Positions 1 through 7,408 of a DNA stretch of 34,025 nt are shown one piece after another; positions within the stretch are counted from its first letter, which is position 1, and the number at the start of each line of letters is the position of its first letter. The position numbers and the translations under genes are program-made. The notes below the pieces were generated by a model that saw nothing but the letters and a program-made list of their open reading frames with translations, ran no database searches and was not told where the DNA came from. This DNA is from SYIM01 sp041182885 (lineage in GTDB: Bacteria > Pseudomonadota > Gammaproteobacteria > Burkholderiales > Burkholderiaceae_E): NCBI GenBank assembly GCA_049423065.1, contig JBMSQB010000047.1, positions 1 through 34,025 of the forward strand, in the 5' to 3' direction.

Positions 1-597
1 GCGTCCACCGCCGCGTCCACCGCCTCCACACCGCCCAAGCCACCCGCGACGGCACCTGCTGCGCCCCAGGCCGGGCCGATCGGTTCGCCATCCGCCAAGC
101 CAACCGGTCAGTCCGCGGCCACCGCGCCCGCAGCTCAACCATCCGCGGCTCAACCATCCGCGGCTCCTGCCACGCCATCGGCCGGCACGCCCGCCACAAG
201 CGCCCCAACTGCTGCGCCCGCGACCGCGCAGGTCACCGCAGCGGGCGCAACATCCGCTGCGGGTGCCGCGCCGGCGAACCCAGCCAGCACGGCATTCGAC
301 TGCACCCCGGCGACGGCCCCCGTGCCCCAGGCACAACCCCGGAACCCGTCGAAGGACGGCGGCATGGTCTATCTCACATCAGGCAAACCGGTGATCGTCT
401 GCGTCACCGATGGAACCGGGGCGCTCACCCGCGCCGAGATCACGCCCGACCAGAGCCGAAGTTTCTTCGGACGAGCGCCATGGCAGGTGCAGGCGTCATC
501 GCTTCGTGACCTGCAGGTTTTCTTCCAGGGCGCGCGAATCCCGCTGCCGCGCAATGCCACCGACCGTCTTGAACTGATCGAGCAACGCTTGAACTGA
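1..597 (+). CDS. C-terminal part of Pro/Ala-rich protein with RodZ-like DUF4115 domain (5' truncated)
   Basis: The reading frame is open from base 1 to the TGA at 595-597, so the gene starts outside the window; 198 codons are visible. The first ~110 residues are low-complexity Ala/Pro/Ser/Thr sequence, a typical flexible periplasmic linker. The last ~75 residues look like the C-terminal DUF4115 domain of RodZ-type proteins: a beta-rich segment with a V-C-V-T-D-G-T-G core, an FFGRAPWQVQ stretch, and a final part resembling the family pattern of a glycine-bearing loop followed by VFFQGARIPL. In that family an N-terminal cytoplasmic helix-turn-helix and one membrane helix come first; they would lie to the left and cannot be checked here. 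RodZ links MreB to cell shape, but many relatives are uncharacterised. No other domain is visible. Confidence 0.6.
   Translation, partial: ASTAASTASTPPKPPATAPAAPQAGPIGSPSAKPTGQSAATAPAAQPSAAQPSAAPATPSAGTPATSAPTAAPATAQVTAAGATSAAGAAPANPASTAFDCTPATAPVPQAQPRNPSKDGGMVYLTSGKPVIVCVTDGTGALTRAEITPDQSRSFFGRAPWQVQASSLRDLQVFFQGARIPLPRNATDRLELIEQRLN
133..162 (+). repeat. 15-bp tandem duplication inside the Pro/Ala-rich linker
   Basis: Two perfect copies of GCTCAACCATCCGCG lie head to tail (133-147 and 148-162), encoding a repeated AQPSA unit. A second perfect tandem pair of a 12-mer (GCGTCCACCGCC) occupies 1-12 and 13-24. Both are in frame and lengthen the linker, as expected from replication slippage in low-complexity sequence. 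Confidence 0.85.
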
Positions 598-605
598 CCT
601 GCGCC

Positions 606-947
606 TCAAGGGACAACCAGTCGGCAGGCCGACCGGATCTTGTGCTCCTGGCGAAACTCATCGCAGGCGGCGAGCGCCCGCCGTTCAGCCTCCGACCCCA
701 TCCGCATGTAGATCGAGCATTTGAGCGCCTGTCTGGCCGCGTCACCGCCCGCGTCCCACACGGCAGCGCACCGGCTGTTCTCGTTGAACGACGGTCTGAG
801 ATCGTTCCACTGCTGCCTGAGCGCCTCGGGCAGTACGCTGGGAGCGACGCGCTGCGCATCTGCCCTCGCCTCGGGCGCAAGCCCGACAGACGCTAGGGTT
901 GCGAGCAAAACCAATATCGAGAGCGCTTTGAGCGGGAAGGCAAGCAT
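606..947 (-). CDS. Small secreted hypothetical protein with four cysteines
   Basis: A 113-residue protein. Residues 1-30 form a clear Sec signal peptide: a Lys near the start, a Leu/Ala-rich core, and an AxA-type end near EARADA. The mature part (~83 residues) has cysteines at 60, 77, 95 and 108, all after the signal, which suggests two disulfides in the periplasm. It is helical and charged, with a repeated Arg/Glu pattern. The ATG at 947 was chosen because it begins directly at the signal peptide; the frame stays open upstream, but that extension runs antisense into the neighbouring dioxygenase. I do not recognise the family. The gene converges on the RodZ-like gene with 8 bases between the stop codons. 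Confidence 0.65.
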   Translation of the reverse strand: MLAFPLKALSILVLLATLASVGLAPEARADAQRVAPSVLPEALRQQWNDLRPSFNENSRCAAVWDAGGDAARQALKCSIYMRMGSEAERRALAACDEFRQEHKIRSACRLVVP

Positions 948-1088
948 GGTGAAGGCGTACGCCCGGGTTCGACTGACGAACAAGCATATCGCTTCTGGCC
1001 CCCCGAAACGACCAGGTATCGGGTCGCCGCATTTGCCGTGCAGCAAACGCACTGCGAAAATCATGCTTTCGATGCCACTGGATCCGTC

Positions 1089-1991
1089 ATGCAGATCATT
1101 CCCGGCAATCATTCCCTTGGCGCGACCGTGCACGGCCTTGACCTCTCGCAGCCGCTGTCCGACAGCGGGCACCAGGCCGTGGTCATGGCCCTCGCGAGGC
1201 ATGGCGTCCTCCGCTTCCCCAATCAGACACTCACCGCCCGGCAGCAGTTTGACTTCAGCGGACGCTTTGGCACGCTTGAGGAAAATGTTGCCGGCATGTT
1301 TCAGGAGCCCGGACTCCCGCAGGTGATGGTGTTGTCCAACATCATTCGCGACGGCAAGCCCATCGGCATTGCCGATGCCGGCCAAGGCTGGCACACCGAC
1401 ATGTCCTACAGCGCAACCGTCGCCTATGCCAATGTGCTCTATGCCCTGGAAGTGCCGCAGCGCGACGGCCGGCCTCTTGGCAGCACCCAGTTCGCCGATA
1501 TGGTGGCTGCGTATGAATCGCTGCCTGAGCACATCAAGCGCCGCATCGCGGGGCGCACCGCGACGCATGACTTCTCAAAATTCTGGGACATGATGCGCCG
1601 CGAACGAAACAGCGCGCGCCCGGCGCTCACCGATGCGCAACGCCGCACCAAGCCACCTGTCTCCCATCCGCTGGTACTGGTCCACCCGGTTTCAGGCGCG
1701 CGGTCGTTGTACGCGAACCCAGGCTACGCCATGTGGATCGACGGCATGGACCGCACAGAGTCAGATGAGCTTCTCGACTTTCTGTTCCGTCATCAGACCG
1801 AGAGCCGCTTTGTCTACACCTTCGAATGGACGCGCGGCGATGTGCTGATGTGGGACAACCTGCGGACCATCCATCAGGCGCTTGCCGATTACCGCGCAGA
1901 CGAGCCCCGGCTGATCAAGCGCTGTCAGGTGATGGCAGACCGGGTGCTTCACGAGGGCCGCACCGACCGGCACGCGCTCGCTGCGCATTGA
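1089..1991 (+). CDS. TauD/TfdA-family Fe(II)/2-oxoglutarate dioxygenase
   Basis: A 300-residue protein of the TauD/TfdA family, which hydroxylates substrates such as taurine or 2,4-D while converting 2-oxoglutarate to succinate. The iron facial triad is visible: H102-x-D104 in GWHTDMSY and the distal H262 in RTIHQALADY. The Arg at 274, 12 residues after the distal His, fits the 2-oxoglutarate carboxylate ligand; a second Arg follows at 278. The N-terminus (IIPGNHSLGATVHGLDLS) matches the usual family start, so I prefer the ATG at 1089 over an upstream in-frame GTG at 1038. The gene stands alone, divergent from the small secreted protein and convergent with the leuD-like gene. The substrate cannot be read from the sequence; no sulfonate transporter is nearby. 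Confidence 0.88.
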   Translation: MQIIPGNHSLGATVHGLDLSQPLSDSGHQAVVMALARHGVLRFPNQTLTARQQFDFSGRFGTLEENVAGMFQEPGLPQVMVLSNIIRDGKPIGIADAGQGWHTDMSYSATVAYANVLYALEVPQRDGRPLGSTQFADMVAAYESLPEHIKRRIAGRTATHDFSKFWDMMRRERNSARPALTDAQRRTKPPVSHPLVLVHPVSGARSLYANPGYAMWIDGMDRTESDELLDFLFRHQTESRFVYTFEWTRGDVLMWDNLRTIHQALADYRADEPRLIKRCQVMADRVLHEGRTDRHALAAH

Positions 1992-2003
1992 CCCAGCCGC
2001 TGC

Positions 2004-2021
2004 GGGGGCCAACCGGCCCCC
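2004..2021. terminator. Bidirectional hairpin between convergent dioxygenase and leuD-like genes
   Basis: A perfect 7-bp G/C stem (GGGGGCC, loop AACC, GGCCCCC) lies in the 35-base gap between two convergent stop codons. There is no T tract on either side, so it may act as a weak or Rho-assisted terminator or as a 3'-end stabiliser for both transcripts. Confidence 0.5.
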
Positions 2022-2026
2022 ATGCG

Positions 2027-2638
2027 CTACATCCAGGGCGATTCCACAGCCCGTGCCGACTCAAACTGCCTGACGCTTGCTTCCAGCGCCAGGGTATAGC
2101 CGAGTTCATCCTGGCCGGTACGCAACAGAAGCTTTTGAAACGGACAGAGTTCGAATCGCTCTGACGCCTGACCGGCGACCGTCACCGTCTGCGCTTCGAG
2201 GTCTACCCGGACACGGACTGCCGGCCCGGCCTGTACCGCCCCCAAAAGAGACTCCACCTTGTCGGCGGGCAAGACCACGGGAAGCAATCCGTTCTTGAGC
2301 GAATTCGAATAAAAAATATCGCCAAAGCTGGGCGCGATCACCACCCGGATTCCACCATCCCACAGCGCATAGACCGCGGCCTCGCGCGACGAACCCGATC
2401 CGAAATTCTCGCGCGCGACGAGGATTGACGCGCCCTGGCGAGCTGGATCATTGAAGACGAATTCGGACCTGGGTTGCCCGTTCCCATCGAGCCGCAGATC
2501 ATGGAAAAGATACGCCCCCATGCCGGCCGCACGAGGCTTCCGGAGAAAGCGCGCCGGAATGATCTGATCGGTATCGACATTGCGACGATCGAGCGGAATC
2601 GCCACCGACTCAACGACGGTAAAGACGGGTTTACTCAT
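2027..2638 (-). CDS. LeuD-like small subunit of an aconitase-family dehydratase
   Basis: A 203-residue swivel-domain subunit. It carries the LeuD hallmarks: RNVDTDQIIPARFL near the N-terminus, LFHDLR, the ARENFGSGSSRE loop that contacts substrate, and IAPSFGDIFYSNSLKNGLLP. With the LeuC-like subunit it should hydrate and dehydrate a 2- or 3-hydroxy diacid in the cytoplasm. The gene is last in a three-gene operon, starting 13 bases after the LeuC-like stop. The SSREHA motif I know from E. coli LeuD reads SSREAA here, so the His after the Glu is lost. That, together with the lyase partner and the absence of leuA and leuB, makes a dedicated catabolic dehydratase likelier than leucine synthesis. 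Precise substrate unknown. Confidence 0.88.
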   Translation of the reverse strand: MSKPVFTVVESVAIPLDRRNVDTDQIIPARFLRKPRAAGMGAYLFHDLRLDGNGQPRSEFVFNDPARQGASILVARENFGSGSSREAAVYALWDGGIRVVIAPSFGDIFYSNSLKNGLLPVVLPADKVESLLGAVQAGPAVRVRVDLEAQTVTVAGQASERFELCPFQKLLLRTGQDELGYTLALEASVRQFESARAVESPWM

Positions 2639-2651
2639 GAGTCACTCCGGT

Positions 2652-4070
2652 TCAGGCAATCGTGCGGGGGTCGGTCAGTCGACCTGTGAGTGCAGCGGCC
2701 GCAGCCGTGACCGGACTCACCAGATGCGTCCTCGCGCCGACTCCCTGGCGACCCACGAAATTCCGGTTCGAGGTCGAGGCGCAGTGCTCACCTGCCGGAA
2801 CCAGATCACCGTTCATGCCGGCACACATCGAGCAACCCGAAAAGCCCCACTGCATGCCCGCATCGACAAAGATGTGGTCGAGCCCGAGGGCCTGCGCCTG
2901 CCGGCGCACCTCGTCGGAACCGGGCGCCACCAGCGCGCGCACGCCTTCGGCGATACGCCGGCCCTTCACGAGCGCAGCGGCAGCCTGAAGGTCTCCCAGT
3001 CGGGCATTGGTGCAGGAACCGATGAACACATGACGGATCGGCACGTCGGCCAGGGCCATGCCGGGTTGCAGCCCCATGTAGTCGAGCGCCGCGCGCATGG
3101 ACTGCGATGCGGCGGCACTGGCCGCAGCTGACGGGTCGGGCACCCGCTGTGACACGCCGATCACGTGCTCGGGACTGGTGCCCCAGGTGACCATGGGCTC
3201 AAGCGCGCCTGCATCAATCGTGACCACCCGATCGAATGACGCGCCAGGATCGGTAACAAGCCGGCGCCAGTCGGCCACCGCCCGGTCGAACTGCTCACCG
3301 CGCGGCGCATGTTCGCGACCTGCGACCCATTCGAACGTGGTGTCGTCGGGCGCAACCAACCCCGAGCGTGCGCCCGCCTCGATCGACATGTTGCAGACCG
3401 TCATCCGTCCTTCCATGGACAGTGACCGGATGGCGCTGCCTGCATATTCAATGGTGTGACCAGTGGCCCCGGCCGCGCCGATCTTCCCGATGATGGCAAG
3501 GATGATGTCTTTGGCGGTGACGCCGCGCCCGAGCGCACCCTCGACCCGAATCAGCATCGAGCGGCTCTTGCGTTGCCAGAGCGTTTGTGTGGCAAGGACC
3601 TGGCTGACTTCCGAGGCGCCAATACCGAAGGCCAGCGCTCCCATCGCCCCGTGGGTGGCCGTGTGGCTGTCACCGCAGACAATGGTCATGCCGGGAAGCG
3701 AAAGCCCCTGCTCGGGCCCGATCACGTGCACGATCCCCTGGCGCGGGTGTCCCATTCCGAACGCACGAATGCCGTGCAGCGCGGCGTTGGCCTCGAACCG
3801 GCGGATCAGCGAGCGCGCCTCTGAATCCGGCTGATCGTCAATCGAAGGGCCACGGGTGGGAACGTAGTGATCAGCCACGCCAAAGGTTCGCTCCGGGCTT
3901 CGAACCGGGAGCCCGCGCTCGGCAAGAATCTCGAAGGCCCGGGCCGAGCCTTCGTGAAACAGATGCCGATCGATGAAGAGCAGCGTCTGGCCGTCATCGG
4001 CGCGCTCATGCACTGCATGCGCTGTCCAGAGCTTGTCGTAAAGCGTTGACGCGTGAGCGGAAGCGGTCAT
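2652..4070 (-). CDS. LeuC-like large [4Fe-4S] subunit of an aconitase-family dehydratase
   Basis: A 472-residue protein of normal LeuC length. Recognisable segments are DRHLFHEGSARAFEIL, DHYVPTR, GMGHPRQGIVHVIGPEQG, CGDSHTATHGAMGALAFGIG, GSCTNARLGDL and CSMCAGMNGD; the last two hold the three cluster cysteines. It forms a heterodimer with the adjacent small subunit and interconverts hydroxy-diacids through an unsaturated acid. It starts 12 bases after the lyase stop, so the three genes are surely cotranscribed. Family members include isopropylmalate isomerase, homoaconitase and the 2,3-dimethylmalate dehydratase DmdAB of Eubacterium barkeri, in which a lyase of the same family as the neighbour acts next. 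I infer a role of that kind; the sequence alone does not fix the substrate. Confidence 0.9.
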   Translation of the reverse strand: MTASAHASTLYDKLWTAHAVHERADDGQTLLFIDRHLFHEGSARAFEILAERGLPVRSPERTFGVADHYVPTRGPSIDDQPDSEARSLIRRFEANAALHGIRAFGMGHPRQGIVHVIGPEQGLSLPGMTIVCGDSHTATHGAMGALAFGIGASEVSQVLATQTLWQRKSRSMLIRVEGALGRGVTAKDIILAIIGKIGAAGATGHTIEYAGSAIRSLSMEGRMTVCNMSIEAGARSGLVAPDDTTFEWVAGREHAPRGEQFDRAVADWRRLVTDPGASFDRVVTIDAGALEPMVTWGTSPEHVIGVSQRVPDPSAAASAAASQSMRAALDYMGLQPGMALADVPIRHVFIGSCTNARLGDLQAAAALVKGRRIAEGVRALVAPGSDEVRRQAQALGLDHIFVDAGMQWGFSGCSMCAGMNGDLVPAGEHCASTSNRNFVGRQGVGARTHLVSPVTAAAAALTGRLTDPRTIA

Positions 4071-4082
4071 GGATCGCAGCCC

Positions 4083-4952
4083 TCAGGAAACCTTGTAGCG
4101 GCGGGAAATTTCATCCCACTCGATCGCGCCTACGCGGTTGAAGCTTTGCTGCGGCGTGAGTTCCAGGCCGGGAGCGGCATGCCGACCCAGCCGTCGGGTT
4201 TCCTCCAGCACACGATCGCAGGTGGCCATCACCGCCTTGAACAACATGCCCGGGAGAATCGCAATCCGGTAGCCCATCGCTTCCGCGTCGGCAAACGGCA
4301 CATCAGGTGTCTTGCCCTTCCAAACGAGATTGAGCAGGCATGGCCCGTGAACCCGCCGCGGAATGTCGGCGACTTCATCAAGGTTCTGCGCGGCCTCCAC
4401 AAAGGCCATGTCTGCGCCCGCCTCCAGCGCATCGTTCACGCGACCAATCGCCTCATCCAGCCCGAGGCTTGCGCGACTGTCGGTTCGGGCGATGATCAGG
4501 AAGTCGGCCGACTCCCGGGCGCCCGCCGCTGCGCGGATCTTGTTCACGAACGCTGCGCGATCGATGACGGTCTTGTTTTCAAGGTGGCCGCACTTCTTGG
4601 GAAAGGCCTGGTCCTCGATATGCATACCCGCCACGCCCCGACGTTCATATTCACGCACGGTGCGCGTCATGTTGAGTTCGTTGCCGAAGCCGGTATCGGC
4701 ATCGGCAAACACCGGAACACCGACGGCATCGGCGATCCGGCCTGCGTTGCCTGCCATCTCGGTCATGGTGGTGAGACCATAGTCGGGATAACCGAGCGTG
4801 GCGGCGGTGCCCGCGCCGGTCATGTACACCGCATCGAATCCCGCCTGCTCAATCATGCGGGCGGTGATGCAATCGTAGGCGCCAGGTGCAATCAGCATTT
4901 GCGGACGCGCGAGGAGTTCTCGTAACTGTCGGGCAGGATTTTTCAAGGCCAT
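4083..4952 (-). CDS. Isocitrate lyase/PEP mutase-family C-C lyase (2-methylisocitrate or 2,3-dimethylmalate lyase type)
   Basis: A 289-residue TIM-barrel enzyme. Visible are the metal-binding DADTGFG (residues 84-90), the catalytic loop KKCGH with Cys121 followed by LENKTVI, and the family start IAPGAYDCITARMIEQAGFDAVYMTG. These lyases split 2-hydroxy-diacids by a retro-aldol step into a keto acid (pyruvate or glyoxylate) and a carboxylate. The intact KKCGH loop argues for a lyase and against a PEP mutase or phosphonatase. The gene is first in the operon with the LeuC/LeuD-like dehydratase and divergent from a TcuA-like flavoprotein. Oxaloacetate decarboxylase and PrpB-type methylisocitrate lyase are alternatives; no prpC or prpD is present, which weakens the latter. 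Confidence 0.85.
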   Translation of the reverse strand: MALKNPARQLRELLARPQMLIAPGAYDCITARMIEQAGFDAVYMTGAGTAATLGYPDYGLTTMTEMAGNAGRIADAVGVPVFADADTGFGNELNMTRTVREYERRGVAGMHIEDQAFPKKCGHLENKTVIDRAAFVNKIRAAAGARESADFLIIARTDSRASLGLDEAIGRVNDALEAGADMAFVEAAQNLDEVADIPRRVHGPCLLNLVWKGKTPDVPFADAEAMGYRIAILPGMLFKAVMATCDRVLEETRRLGRHAAPGLELTPQQSFNRVGAIEWDEISRRYKVS

Positions 4953-5148
4953 GTCGAGATCCGCTGGATGAGTTGGAAAGGGACGCCTGGGAGTATGCCA
5001 TCAGCCACCCGCGCCCGCGCAGCGATCCGGAACCACTGTCAACCCGAGACCGCAGCCGCTCGGCCCATTCCGTCAAACCCACCGTTGGCCTTGTGCGCAT
5101 GAGGTAACTCCTGTCAAATCCGGCGATCCCGATCCTGGAGCACCGCTG

Positions 5149-6606
5149 ATGCCCACAAGACATTCCTTCGATCTGATCGTCGCTGGTTGCGGAATCGCCG
5201 GGCTGTCGGCCGCTGTGTCGGCTGCCGAGCGCGGTGCCCGGGTGGCGGTGCTCGAGCGCGCGCCAATCGAGGATCGCGGCGGGCAGAGCCGCTACACCGA
5301 GGCGTACCTCCGCATGAAGAGTCATCGCGAGGTCTCTGACGACTTCGAGACGCACTTTGCCGAGAACGGCTGCGGAAGCCTCGACCCAGACCTGATCGAG
5401 CAGAGCGCAGAATCCCGGCCGCGTGGCATGGTGCGCGCCCTGAGCCTCACCGACCCGCACTTCATTGAAGCGCTCGCCCAGCACGCCGGGCCCGCGGTCG
5501 CCTGGCTCACCGGCCTCGGTGCCCGGTTCGATTTCCTGCCCACCCAGTTCCTCACCAAATCGCAACCTCGACTGCTGCCGGTTGGCGGTGGACAGGCGCT
5601 GGTCGACGTCCTCGCCGCCGCCGCCGAGAGACTGGGCGTGAGCTTCTTCTACGAAACCACCGCGCAATCGCTGATCGAATCCAGCGCTGGCGGAGTGGGC
5701 GGATTGAAGGCGCGCGATGCCCGCGGCGCAGCACTCGAGTTTTCGGGTCCGGTGGTCCTCGCCAGTGGCGGATTCCAGGGCAACGCCGAGATGATGACCC
5801 GGTATGTGGGCCCGCGCTCGGTGCATCTGCGCCCGATCTGCAAGGGCGGCTACTACAACCGCGGTGAGGGTATCCGAATGGCACTGGAGTTGGGGGCAGC
5901 CACCTGTGGCGACTTCGGCAGCTATCACGCGGAGCCCATCGATCCGCGGTCGGGTCTGTCAGAGCCCTCGGTCTTCATTTTTCCCTACGGCATTCTGGTC
6001 AACCGCGAGGGATTGCGGTTCACCGATGAAGCGCCCGGCACGGTCGATGCGCACTATGAATCCATCACCCGCCGAATCTACGAGCAGTCGCAGGGCCGGG
6101 CCTGGGTGGTACTTGACGCGCGCCACCAGAGCATCCCCAACTACCGCCTTGCCATCCGCACCGATCAGGCACCGGTCGTGGCCGATTCCATCGAAGGCCT
6201 CGCAAGCGCAATCCATGTGCCGGTTGATGCGCTGCGCACGACCGTCACCGCCTACAACGCGGCATGCAGCGGCGAAGACTGGCGTCCGCTCGAGCTCGAC
6301 GGCGTGCGCACCGCAGGTCTGTCCCCAGCAAAGTCCAACTGGGCATGCCCGATCAACCGCGCACCCTTTCACGCCTACCCCATCATGTCCGCCAATGTGT
6401 TCACTTTCGGCGGACTGAAGGTGGATCCCGACGCTCGCGTGTTGTCGTCTGATGGCCACCCGATCCCGGGCCTGTACGCGGCAGGCGAAATCATCGGCAG
6501 TTACTACGGCGTCTACACCGGCGCGACTTCGGTCATGAAGGGCATGGTGTTCGGCAGGCAGGCGGGCCTGCACGTGACCTCCGCTGATGCCAAGGTGGCC
6601 GCATGA
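5149..6606 (+). CDS. FAD-dependent dehydrogenase of the TcuA/fumarate reductase flavoprotein family
   Basis: A 485-residue flavoprotein. The dinucleotide-binding start (DLIVAGCGIAGLSAAVSAAE, then VLER) lies at residues 8-40. The C-terminal FAD segment GLYAAGEIIGSYYGVYTGATS with the GMVFGRQAG end is typical of tricarballylate dehydrogenase (TcuA) and 3-ketosteroid or fumarate reductase relatives. TcuA oxidises tricarballylate to cis-aconitate; the family generally desaturates succinate-like acids or reduces enoates. No signal peptide or haem motif is present, so it is a soluble cytoplasmic protein needing a separate electron partner; no tcuB is seen nearby. A GGAG precedes the ATG by about 10 bases. 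The SDR gene overlaps its stop by 4 bases. The divergent dehydratase/lyase operon could use its product. Confidence 0.8.
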   Translation: MPTRHSFDLIVAGCGIAGLSAAVSAAERGARVAVLERAPIEDRGGQSRYTEAYLRMKSHREVSDDFETHFAENGCGSLDPDLIEQSAESRPRGMVRALSLTDPHFIEALAQHAGPAVAWLTGLGARFDFLPTQFLTKSQPRLLPVGGGQALVDVLAAAAERLGVSFFYETTAQSLIESSAGGVGGLKARDARGAALEFSGPVVLASGGFQGNAEMMTRYVGPRSVHLRPICKGGYYNRGEGIRMALELGAATCGDFGSYHAEPIDPRSGLSEPSVFIFPYGILVNREGLRFTDEAPGTVDAHYESITRRIYEQSQGRAWVVLDARHQSIPNYRLAIRTDQAPVVADSIEGLASAIHVPVDALRTTVTAYNAACSGEDWRPLELDGVRTAGLSPAKSNWACPINRAPFHAYPIMSANVFTFGGLKVDPDARVLSSDGHPIPGLYAAGEIIGSYYGVYTGATSVMKGMVFGRQAGLHVTSADAKVAA

Positions 6607-7373
6607 ACGACGTCCGGGAATCGTTTGCAGGGCGGGTGGCGCTGGTCACAGGCTCGCAGGGTGCGATCGGCTCGGCAATCGTCCGACTGCTTGCCGAAGC
6701 CGGCGCGCGCGTGGTGTGCGCCGACCAGCGCGGCGACATTGCGCCCGACGCGGCAGGCACCGCTGGTGATGCCTGCATTGCGCTCGACGTCCGTGATGCT
6801 TCTCAGGTCCGGGCGCTGTTTCAATCCATCGAATCTGCGGGCCCACCGGTGGACACGCTGGTGAACGTTGCGGGAGTCGTTTCATTCGGATCCGCACAGT
6901 CGTTGGCCGAAGCGGAGTGGGATCGTGTGCTTGACATCAATTTGAAGGGCACGTTTCTCTGCTGCCAGGCCGCGATCGCCGGCATGAAGCGACTGCAGTT
7001 CGGGCGGATCATCAACCTGGGCTCAGTGGTAGGCAAAAATTCCGGCAATGCAAGGCCATGGGTCAACCCGGACGAACAGGCTGTGGCAAGCAACGTTGCC
7101 TACGGAGCGTCGAAGGCCGGCGTTCATGTGCTGACCGGATTTCTTGCAAGGGAGCTCGCGGCCCACGGCATCACCGTGAACGCGCTCGCCCCTGGGCCGA
7201 TCGCCACCGCCATGACCACCGCGTTTCCTGCTGCCCTGCGCGCGCTCATTCCACGCGGACGGATGGGAACCCCCGATGATGTGGCACGCGCAGCGCTGTT
7301 TCTCGCAAGTCGCAATTCCGATTTCATCACCGGCGAAATTCTCGACATCAACGGCGGCATGTGGAGCGACTGA
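6603..7373 (+). CDS. SDR-family NAD-dependent oxidoreductase
   Basis: A 256-residue classical short-chain dehydrogenase. The cofactor motif TGSQGAIG is at residues 16-23, NVAG at 88-91, the catalytic Ser141, and Y167-x3-K171 in YGASK. Asp41 at the end of the second strand (VCADQR) points to NAD(H) rather than NADP(H). It should oxidise or reduce a hydroxyl/keto pair in the cytoplasm. The ATG overlaps the flavoprotein's TGA (ATGA), so translation is probably coupled and the two enzymes likely act on one pathway. A Bug receptor follows 35 bases later. The substrate is not evident; FabG-like beta-ketoacyl reductases are the closest common relatives. Confidence 0.9.
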   Translation: MNDVRESFAGRVALVTGSQGAIGSAIVRLLAEAGARVVCADQRGDIAPDAAGTAGDACIALDVRDASQVRALFQSIESAGPPVDTLVNVAGVVSFGSAQSLAEAEWDRVLDINLKGTFLCCQAAIAGMKRLQFGRIINLGSVVGKNSGNARPWVNPDEQAVASNVAYGASKAGVHVLTGFLARELAAHGITVNALAPGPIATAMTTAFPAALRALIPRGRMGTPDDVARAALFLASRNSDFITGEILDINGGMWSD

Positions 7374-7408
7374 GCCGCTCGTCCGCCCATCACCCCAGGG
7401 AGCCTTTC

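Noticed and set aside
954..963. 10-bp palindrome GGCGTACGCC before the dioxygenase
   Set aside because: Too short in G+C-rich DNA to distinguish from chance, and without promoter hexamers nearby.
948..1568. N-terminal extension of the small secreted protein across the dioxygenase
   Set aside because: The extension is antisense to the conserved iron-binding region of the dioxygenase, while a signal peptide begins exactly at the ATG at 947.
2027..4070. Leucine biosynthesis leuCD
   Set aside because: No leuA or leuB nearby, a lyase partner in the same operon and altered LeuD loop residues; a catabolic dehydratase is preferred, though not proven.
5037..5118. TTGACA-like hexamers on the minus strand in the lyase/flavoprotein gap
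   Set aside because: Copies at 5042-5037 and 5118-5113 have no -10-like hexamer at 16-18 bases, so no promoter is called.
4849..5928. Long open frame on the minus strand opposite the flavoprotein and the lyase start
   Set aside because: It has no family pattern, is rich in His/Gly/Arg as expected for the antisense of G+C-rich coding DNA, and overlaps two well-supported genes.
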